This document shows, in pieces, positions 38,217 to 43,206 of a stretch of DNA of 43,206 nt. The stretch's first letter is position 1. Each line of letters starts with the position of its first letter. The notes under the pieces are model-generated. The model was not told where the DNA came from and did no database searches. It was given only the letters and a program-made list of their open reading frames with translations. The stretch lies in IMG/VR virus record IMGVR_UViG_3300025000_000194, positions 1-43,206 of that record, one strand, 5' to 3'. Origin of the DNA: a virus. The translations under genes were made by a program, and so were the position numbers.

Positions 38217-38450
38217 TTAATTAAAAGATATTTCAAATTTCTTCTTCCCCTTACTAACCCAAGCCTTACCCTCCTGGGATTTACCCATACTATCATACTC
38301 AATGGGAACCAAAACAGTCCCATTTGAAGAGTCTACAATACCCCACTTACCATCCTTTTCAACCCAAGACTTTCCCTCTAAATTGGTTACACAAATATAA
38401 TCATACTGATCTCTCCAGCTAGCAGGGAGTTCCTTAATAGTGACTTTCAT
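38217..38450 (-). CDS. Short WG-repeat protein (77 aa)
   Basis: It begins MKVTIKELPASWRDQYD, the same start as the 37085 protein, so I use ATG 38450 instead of an upstream ATG. It has one complete WG unit (KWGIVDSSNGTVLVP with IEYDSMGKSQEGKAW). It is a shortened paralogue or a unit donor for recombination. It lies between the nuclease gene and the SSB-like gene. Confidence 0.7.
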   Translation of the reverse strand: MKVTIKELPASWRDQYDYICVTNLEGKSWVEKDGKWGIVDSSNGTVLVPIEYDSMGKSQEGKAWVSKGKKKFEISFN

Positions 38451-38475
38451 AGTTTGCAGTTGGTTAAAAAATAAA

Positions 38476-39345
38476 TTACCAAGTAGTATAACCTTTTGTA
38501 GCTTCCGCAATTTTATTGAGTTCGGATTGAGAATATCCTAGTGATTGTCCTAATTTAGCAATAATTTTATTTTTATAGCGTGAATATTGTACTTGCCAAT
38601 CTCCAAGAACTGCCTTATTCGATCTAGCATTAGCAATTTGATATTTAGGTAGACCTTTCCAATCAATTTTATCAAGATCATATTTATAAACAAATTCACA
38701 AGGTGGTTCAATATCTTTTGAAATGTAATCATCATGAATGCGCTTAAATCTTCTAAATGTATCCATAAGATTAAATTCAATATCATGACATCTAAAAACT
38801 GATCCTTCGCGTTCCAAAACGAATTGATAAATACCATCAATCACGAATGGTTTATCTTGTTTAAAATGAACATAAAACAGAATCCCTTTATTAGCCTTAA
38901 TGCTTGTCATATAAAAGGCTAATTGTTTTAGATAAGATAGTTTGGGTTTACATTGTTCAATTTCTTGTTTTTGATAATTCCCGTAACTCGTTTTAACCTC
39001 AATCGGAGTTTCAACACCATCAATATTTAATATTCCATCCATGTATCCAGTAACCCTAATTCCCTCCCAGTCGATCTCAACTCTATGTTGATCTCCGTCT
39101 TTAGGTTCGACTAATATTCCCATGTCTCTAAACGAATCAATCACCCTAACCTCAACCATCTTTCTAACTTCAAGTGCGAATTTATCATGTGGCGAATCAG
39201 GATTAGTTTCTTTTTCTCCTTTCCACTTCCAAAAGATCTCTATTTGATCTGTTTCTGATTCGGTGCACCAGAATGAATCTTTAGGATGGTGTTCTTCTTT
39301 TTCTTTTAGAATGTGTTTTTGGATTTCAGTTACTAGATTAATCAT
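38476..39345 (-). CDS. PD-(D/E)XK nuclease, RecB/Cas4-like
   Basis: The 289-residue protein has the nuclease core: GYMDGILNIDGVETPIEVKT contains the D-x(n)-E-V-K triad, and YLKQLAFYM is the Q-x-x-x-Y motif of the RecB/Cas4 family. The enzyme class cuts ssDNA or DNA ends in recombination. It is the first gene downstream of the divergent promoter at 39386-39437, with a CTTCTA box. No Fe-S cysteine cluster is seen, so it is not Cas4 itself. It may process ends for recombination with the SSB-like protein. Confidence 0.8.
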   Translation of the reverse strand: MINLVTEIQKHILKEKEEHHPKDSFWCTESETDQIEIFWKWKGEKETNPDSPHDKFALEVRKMVEVRVIDSFRDMGILVEPKDGDQHRVEIDWEGIRVTGYMDGILNIDGVETPIEVKTSYGNYQKQEIEQCKPKLSYLKQLAFYMTSIKANKGILFYVHFKQDKPFVIDGIYQFVLEREGSVFRCHDIEFNLMDTFRRFKRIHDDYISKDIEPPCEFVYKYDLDKIDWKGLPKYQIANARSNKAVLGDWQVQYSRYKNKIIAKLGQSLGYSQSELNKIAEATKGYTTW

Positions 39346-39385
39346 ACTTAGAAGGTTTTTAGTTAGTAATTAAAAGATTATTTTT

Positions 39386-39437
39386 ATCATACACTAGAAA
39401 ATAAATACTTGCAAGTAAAATATAAAAAGAGTATAGT
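39386..39437. promoter_or_regulatory. Divergent promoters sharing one palindromic -35
   Basis: TTGCAA at 39409-39414 is its own complement and lies in the perfect palindrome TACTTGCAAGTA (39406-39417). To the right, a 17-bp spacer leads to TATAGT (39432-39437) for the LexA-like gene. To the left, a 17-bp spacer leads to TATGAT (39386-39391) for the nuclease operon. A dimeric repressor at the palindrome would shut both promoters at once. Confidence 0.65.
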
Positions 39438-39469
39438 AAAAAGTGTTCAATTATTCCCTGTTTTTTATT

Positions 39470-39697
39470 ATGATCTCTTTTAAGCAAAAACAGCTATTAG
39501 AATTTATACAATGGTCTATCAATAACCTAGATCGACCACCAACTTATAGAGAAATGGCAAATCATCTTGAAGTTTCATCAGACAATTCAATCTATAAACA
39601 TATTAAAAAGCTTGAACAATTAGGGTATATTTGTAGGGAATATGGGGATGGTGGCAGAGCACTTACTAAATCAATTCAAATTATTAAAATAACTTAA
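39470..39697 (+). CDS. LexA-type winged-helix regulator without protease
   Basis: It starts at ATG 39470 (MISFKQKQLLEFIQW), because transcription from the promoter begins near 39444; the ATG at 39443 would leave almost no leader. The 75-residue product matches the N-terminal DNA-binding domain of LexA: PPTYREMANHLEVSS, then IYKHIKKLEQLGYI and the wing. The protease domain is missing, so it cannot cleave itself. Its likely operator is the palindrome in the divergent promoter immediately upstream. Confidence 0.75.
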   Translation: MISFKQKQLLEFIQWSINNLDRPPTYREMANHLEVSSDNSIYKHIKKLEQLGYICREYGDGGRALTKSIQIIKIT

Positions 39698-39699
39698 CT

Positions 39700-40050
39700 A
39701 TGGATATAATCTTAATTCAGCAACATCTTACTAAACTTTACAATGAACTCAACCATGTAGACGAGAAAGGGAACCTTGATAATGTTTATACTAAAGAAGC
39801 AAACGCTAAAATCACGTTTAAATCACTTGAGAGGCAAGAGAAAAATGTTTTGGCACATTGTATCCTTGAAATAAAAGAAGGGGCGCAAAACTCAAAAGAA
39901 GCCAAAGCACGCACTACTGAAGAATGGCTCATGTTTTGTGATGGATTGAAAGATGCGGAATCTGAATTTCTAAAGGCCTCAGCGCTAGTTAAAGGGTTTG
40001 ACACTAAATTTGAAATACTTCGATCACTTAATAAGGATTATAAAATTTAA
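39700..40050 (+). CDS. Hypothetical phage protein (116 aa)
   Basis: Helical, charged protein with LTKLYNELNHVDEKGNL, FKSLERQEKNVLAHCI and GLKDAESEFLKASALV. It follows the LexA-like gene by 2 bp, so it belongs to the same transcript. The repeated heptad pattern suggests a dimer. Similar helical proteins occur near phage recombination or replication genes; function unknown. Confidence 0.6.
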   Translation: MDIILIQQHLTKLYNELNHVDEKGNLDNVYTKEANAKITFKSLERQEKNVLAHCILEIKEGAQNSKEAKARTTEEWLMFCDGLKDAESEFLKASALVKGFDTKFEILRSLNKDYKI

Positions 40051-40059
40051 CCAACCTCT

Positions 40060-40224
40060 ATGAAAACTCTACCCCCTAAGTATGTCAAAAGGGCTAAGAT
40101 GTGGTGCGTAACCACACTAGATGAATTTTCCGTAGATCATAAAGGAAATAAGAAAAACCAAAAAATAGAATGGTTTAGTGATTATGTAACTGCCTTTAGA
40201 AAATATACTGTGCCTGTAAATTGA
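40060..40224 (+). CDS. Hypothetical small basic protein (54 aa)
   Basis: A frame of 54 codons starts 9 bp after the previous gene: KTLPPKYVKRAKMWCVTTLD, then DHKGNKKNQKIEWF. Basic and Trp-rich. It is co-transcribed with the LexA-like gene. No family is recognised. Confidence 0.55.
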   Translation: MKTLPPKYVKRAKMWCVTTLDEFSVDHKGNKKNQKIEWFSDYVTAFRKYTVPVN

Positions 40225-40297
40225 ATTAACAAGAAAGGATGGTTTCTAGGTAATTTGAATATACAAGTATGCCGGAAATTCCAGCTAACTAGTTTTA

Positions 40298-40325
40298 TTG
40301 ACTTTTAGTTTTAAAAGAGTATGCT
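40298..40325 (+). promoter_or_regulatory. Promoter of the replication operon
   Basis: TTGACT at 40298-40303 and TATGCT at 40320-40325 are 16 bp apart. Transcription would start near 40332, ten bases before the structured RNA element. The rest of 40225-40297 holds no gene, only a GGAAATTCC inverted repeat at 40274-40282. Confidence 0.65.
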
Positions 40326-40331
40326 GTGGGT

Positions 40332-40442
40332 AGAAAGTTAATTGCGACTCACATTATGGAACACAAATTTTTATTTATAAAGAGGGGTTACTCAAACATA
40401 TTGAGTCGCAAGCAAAATGTGTTCCTTGAGTAATCCCTTTTT
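40332..40442 (+). ncRNA. Leader RNA with three crossing helices
   Basis: Three inverted repeats lie in the order A-B-C-A'-B'-C'. A (40342-40351) pairs perfectly with A' (40402-40411), B (40358-40365) with B' (40418-40425), and C (40379-40395) with C' (40426-40442) over 17 bp with wobble pairs. The gaps A-B and A'-B' are both 6 nt. A-A' and B-B' form an H-type pseudoknot whose 3' strands sit in the loop of C-C', a terminator-like hairpin with a T-rich end. This may be an attenuator of the replication genes, or a short independent RNA. Confidence 0.6.
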
Positions 40443-40456
40443 GTTAATAATTTTTT

Positions 40457-41290
40457 ATGTATACAACAATAATCCATCCTATAAGGAAATCTCTTTGTTT
40501 ATCCATTGAAGAATATGTTTTATTAGATACAATTTACCATCTATCGCACAATGACAAATACAATGGATGGTGTGTTGCAACTAAAAATTATCTTGGGGAT
40601 GTATGTGATCTTAAAAGAAGTAGAACCTATGAAATAATTAAAACTCTTGAAAAAAAAGGATTAATTCAAAGAGACAATAAAACAGGTTTTTTAAAAACAA
40701 TGGATGTTTGGAATGAAATGATCGCTAATAAATCCGATTGGATAATTGGATTTTCTGGTAAAGAATCTCAATTTATTAGTGCCAATTTAGTACAACAAAA
40801 ATTACAGATTAGCACATCTCTTAATCCACGAAATGAACCTATAGTCCAGGAATCGGACATTCATAGTCCAGAAAGTGGACACAATATATATATAGATAAT
40901 AAGAATAATAGTAAACTATTACAGACACCGTCTGAAAAAGTTGAATATGGGAATCCGAAAGTAAACCATGTCTTGTTGCTTTTACTCACACTGACTGGTA
41001 GAGAAGATTTCAAAGAGAGTAGGCAATATCAGCGTATTTTCGGGAAACACATAGCAAGCCTTATGGAAAAGATAGGTGAGGCAGAATTAAAAAAGCGGGT
41101 TGCCGATATTCTTTCAGATTCATTTAAGGCTAAAAATTGCGGTAGTCTAAAATATCTTTACGGGGAATTAAAGGCGGTGCAAGTTATTGATCCAAACAAG
41201 CGTGGCAAAGATGAGTCTTACGAGGATTTTTTGGTTAGAACAGGCGTCTTACCTCCTAAAAAAACACAGAATGTCGAAAGAATTGATTAG
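40457..41290 (+). CDS. Replication initiator-like winged-helix protein
   Basis: The 277-residue protein has a winged helix near residues 40-75 (NYLGDVCDLKRSRTYEIIKT, LEKKGLIQRD), as in replisome organisers. A disordered linker leads to a helical C-terminal domain (RIFGKHIASLMEKIGEAELK). It directly precedes the primase-helicase gene and overlaps it by 20 bp. It probably binds the origin and loads the helicase. The origin itself is not identified. Confidence 0.65.
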   Translation: MYTTIIHPIRKSLCLSIEEYVLLDTIYHLSHNDKYNGWCVATKNYLGDVCDLKRSRTYEIIKTLEKKGLIQRDNKTGFLKTMDVWNEMIANKSDWIIGFSGKESQFISANLVQQKLQISTSLNPRNEPIVQESDIHSPESGHNIYIDNKNNSKLLQTPSEKVEYGNPKVNHVLLLLLTLTGREDFKESRQYQRIFGKHIASLMEKIGEAELKKRVADILSDSFKAKNCGSLKYLYGELKAVQVIDPNKRGKDESYEDFLVRTGVLPPKKTQNVERID

Positions 41291-43001
41291 TAATTTTCTG
41301 AGTCATTTCCCGAATTATTATCTGCAAACATTTGATGACAAGGCCGTCGATAAGAGTTTGACAAGATACGGCACGCCACAGGAATTTTGTTTTGATGAAT
41401 TGATAAACTTAAACAAGCGCGGTGCTGGGATTTTTTTCACTCCTAACAGATTCCCAAAGATCAGACGCAAAGAAGAATGTGCTGGTGTGAATGCTTGGAT
41501 CCTCGAAATGGATTATGAAAAAGCAGAGCAATGGAAAAAGCTTATGGAATGCCCCATAAGCCCGTCAATTATTATTGAAACTAGAAAATCTTATCATTGC
41601 TACTGGTTGGCAAAAGATGGGACAGTAGAAAATTATGATCGTATCACGAGGGGGTTGATTCAATATTTTAATGGTGATCCTGCTTGTAAAGATATTTCTA
41701 GGGTTTTTCGTATTCCGTGGTTTTTTCATAACAAACAAGAGCCGTTTTTAGTTAAGCCAATTTTAGAGGATTATGATTCAATTTATACTGAAGAAGAGAT
41801 GATGAAATGGTATCCGTATGAGGAGAAAAAGGTTGTTTTAAATAACAATGATTTTTGGGATTATGTTAGTAAATTAAATAATCGACAAATGATACAGAGG
41901 CTTTCAGGGGGGCAGATGGTTAATGGTGAAATTTTTACATTTCGTAAAAGATCAACTGGCGGGGATTATATCGATGTAAATAATAAGCCAGCAGATGCTT
42001 GGATTGATGAAAAAGGTTTTATCGGTTCAGGTAAAGGGGGTGGACCTACTTTTATACAATGGCTTGAGTTTTATGGCCACAGCAAAGGAGAGATAGCAAA
42101 ATGGGTAAAAGATTATTGTAAAGATTTGATTCCTACTGATGTTTTATTGAAAATGCCAAAAGTTTATTCGGATGATTTGATTGCTTCTGATTTAAAAAAT
42201 AATATTTTTGAGATAGTAAGTAGGAAAGTATATTTAACTTGGGGGCTTGCCTCGCTCGATCGGCTTTTTTCTCCACTTGAGCGAAGTCGATATATCGTTT
42301 TAGTGGGAGAGACAGGTGTTGGGAAAACAGCATGGGCATTTCAAACAGCATTGAGAAACGCAGAAACAGGCAAACGAGTTTTATATTTATCGCTTGAAAT
42401 GAGCAATTCAGCATTGGTTTTGAGATATGTCAGGGCTAAAATGGGTATAAAACCGATGGAATGGAGAGATAGGAAATTTGATATTAATGAGCTTAATCGT
42501 AGAATTGACAGATTGCCAAAAACTTTATTCATGAAACAAATAGATACTCAAAACACGGAAATTAATCTTGATTTGATTAATAAGATTATCATTGATGGCA
42601 AATATGATATGGTTTTTATTGATAATTTTGGATTTATTGAGGCACGAGGTGAATCAGTTAATGAGCAGATGCGCAAAGTTTCACGAGGTATGGTTGATTT
42701 AAAAAACAAAACAAACACAACAATCTTTGCACTTCATCATTTTAGAAAGGGAACTGACAAATCACAAGTTAGAAGAAGTTTGGATTCGATTTTAGGATCA
42801 AGTAAAATTGCCCATGATGTTGATTTTGTTCTTCAAGTTTATCGGGATTTGAATATTGATGAAGATTCTATTGAATCTAAAAAGTCTGAATTTATAGTTT
42901 CAATAACAAAAGATCGTGATTGGGGTGGTTCAGCTTATTCAACAGTTTATTATAAAAACGGTGAATTTTATTCAAACTATGAAGACCTACAAAAAACATA
43001 A
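41271..43001 (+). CDS. Primase-helicase (PrimPol-like plus DnaB-like)
   Basis: The 576-residue protein starts at ATG 41271. The N-terminal part resembles RepB/PrimPol-type primases: ILEMDYEKAEQW and IIIETRKSYHCYWLA with the conserved H-x-Y-W, then SRVFRIPWFFH. The C-terminal half is a DnaB-like SF4 helicase with Walker A GETGVGKT (about 345-352), YLSLEMS, Walker B MVFIDNFGF (about 447) and a later LHHFRKG. It unwinds the fork and makes primers. The first putative metal motif is E-M-D rather than D-x-D. Confidence 0.85.
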   Translation: MSKELISNFLSHFPNYYLQTFDDKAVDKSLTRYGTPQEFCFDELINLNKRGAGIFFTPNRFPKIRRKEECAGVNAWILEMDYEKAEQWKKLMECPISPSIIIETRKSYHCYWLAKDGTVENYDRITRGLIQYFNGDPACKDISRVFRIPWFFHNKQEPFLVKPILEDYDSIYTEEEMMKWYPYEEKKVVLNNNDFWDYVSKLNNRQMIQRLSGGQMVNGEIFTFRKRSTGGDYIDVNNKPADAWIDEKGFIGSGKGGGPTFIQWLEFYGHSKGEIAKWVKDYCKDLIPTDVLLKMPKVYSDDLIASDLKNNIFEIVSRKVYLTWGLASLDRLFSPLERSRYIVLVGETGVGKTAWAFQTALRNAETGKRVLYLSLEMSNSALVLRYVRAKMGIKPMEWRDRKFDINELNRRIDRLPKTLFMKQIDTQNTEINLDLINKIIIDGKYDMVFIDNFGFIEARGESVNEQMRKVSRGMVDLKNKTNTTIFALHHFRKGTDKSQVRRSLDSILGSSKIAHDVDFVLQVYRDLNIDEDSIESKKSEFIVSITKDRDWGGSAYSTVYYKNGEFYSNYEDLQKT

Positions 43002-43002
43002 T

Positions 43003-43152
43003 ATGATTTTTTATGATGTTGATATCGATGAGGCTACAATTGAATTATTATCAGAAATATCAACTGTAAATAAATTAATCGATAACAGAATTGAAATAAG
43101 GATTTGGGATGAAAAGAATAATCGGGTTAAAGTTATTCAACCCAAAGGATGA
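43003..43152 (+). CDS. Hypothetical small protein (49 aa), complete copy
   Basis: It starts at ATG 43003, one base after the helicase stop, rather than at a frame-overlapping ATG inside the helicase gene. The product (MIFYDVDIDEATIELLSE, then NRIEIRIWDEKNNRVKVIQP) is a charged alpha-beta peptide. The circular junction passes through its 3' end, and a second allele of its C-terminus is at 1-108. Seven bases after the stop begins the promoter for the PcfJ-like gene. Confidence 0.7.
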   Translation: MIFYDVDIDEATIELLSEISTVNKLIDNRIEIRIWDEKNNRVKVIQPKG

Positions 43153-43206
43153 TAATTATTTGACTTCTAAATATAAATAATGATATATTAGGATTAATTA
43201 ATCTTT
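43045..43206. repeat. Terminal overlap, right copy (circular closure)
   Basis: Right-hand partner of bases 1-162. It holds the end of the last plus-strand gene and the promoter that, in the circle, drives the PcfJ-like gene at 175. Confidence 0.9.
43160..43189 (+). promoter_or_regulatory. Right-hand copy of the PcfJ-gene promoter
   Basis: It is the same sequence as 116-145, counted twice because the circular sequence overlaps itself. In the circle there is one copy. Confidence 0.6.

Noticed and set aside
40332-40442. HDV-like ribozyme as an explanation of the crossing helices
   Set aside because: The order is partly similar, but the P1-like helix does not begin with G, and only six bases lie where P4 should be.
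1-43206. Recoding of TGA to an amino acid, as in some CPR bacteria and phages
   Set aside because: TGA stops make tight ATGA overlaps at many gene junctions and produce normal protein ends, so the standard code fits.
1-43206. Integrase, attachment site or classical lysogeny cassette
   Set aside because: No tyrosine or serine recombinase and no ParA/B partition genes were seen; the HTH regulators alone do not show lysogeny.

Overview
The window reads as one complete, circularly closed genome of a tailed double-stranded DNA phage of about 43.04 kb. It was probably assembled from a mixed population: the last 126 bases repeat bases 37-162 exactly, and the flanking 36 bases at each end are two diverged but homologous copies of the same coding sequence. 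Base composition is AT-rich and the standard genetic code fits, because TGA is used as a real stop, often in ATGA start/stop overlaps. The virion genes (TerS-like, TerL, portal, scaffold, coat, adaptor and nozzle-like proteins, very large internal-virion-like proteins, no sheath or tape-measure gene) suggest a short-tailed, podovirus-like phage. The host cannot be named. Promoters look like ordinary sigma-70 promoters and almost no gene has a Shine-Dalgarno sequence. The lysin ends in an S-layer-homology-like segment and one protein has a lysozyme-like domain that I associate with Patescibacteria (CPR). A CPR host is a guess only.

Layout. (1) 116-2333, plus strand: a repeated promoter, a PcfJ-like protein with 20 near-identical 27-bp repeats, a small-RNA-like locus (1875-1948), a tiny membrane protein and a stand-alone RNA polymerase alpha-CTD-like protein. 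(2) 3488-2335, minus: a WG-repeat protein and small zinc-ribbon and ribbon-helix-helix proteins. (3) 3766-4110, plus, divergent from (2). (4) 4161-4471: noncoding, with hairpins, a T9G9 tract and a long polypyrimidine stretch before the terminase genes. (5) 4472-30488, plus: packaging, head, tail and ejection genes; TerL carries an intein whose HNH endonuclease gene lies in a different reading frame. (6) 30492-32744, plus: HNH protein, holin-like proteins, M23 lysin and small genes. (7) 39345-32736, minus: PD-(D/E)XK nuclease, zinc-ribbon protein with an SSB-like tail, XRE-type regulator, WG and ankyrin repeat proteins, a prohibitin-like SPFH protein, a membrane-anchored lysozyme-like protein split by a frameshift, and RusA. 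(8) 39470-43152, plus: LexA-type winged-helix regulator, small genes, a structured leader, a replication initiator-like protein and a primase-helicase. The circle then returns to the promoter in (1).

Regulation is unusually legible. A divergent promoter pair shares one palindromic -35 hexamer (39386-39437). Another divergent pair encloses two direct repeats 21 bp apart (3581-3679). Two minus-strand operons share a leader of about 85 nt in which an outer stem differs in sequence but keeps its pairing (3489-3574 and 36958-37042). The replication operon follows an RNA element with three mutually crossing inverted repeats (40342-40442). Together with the out-of-frame endonuclease inside the TerL intein, these are the best candidates for undescribed biology here.
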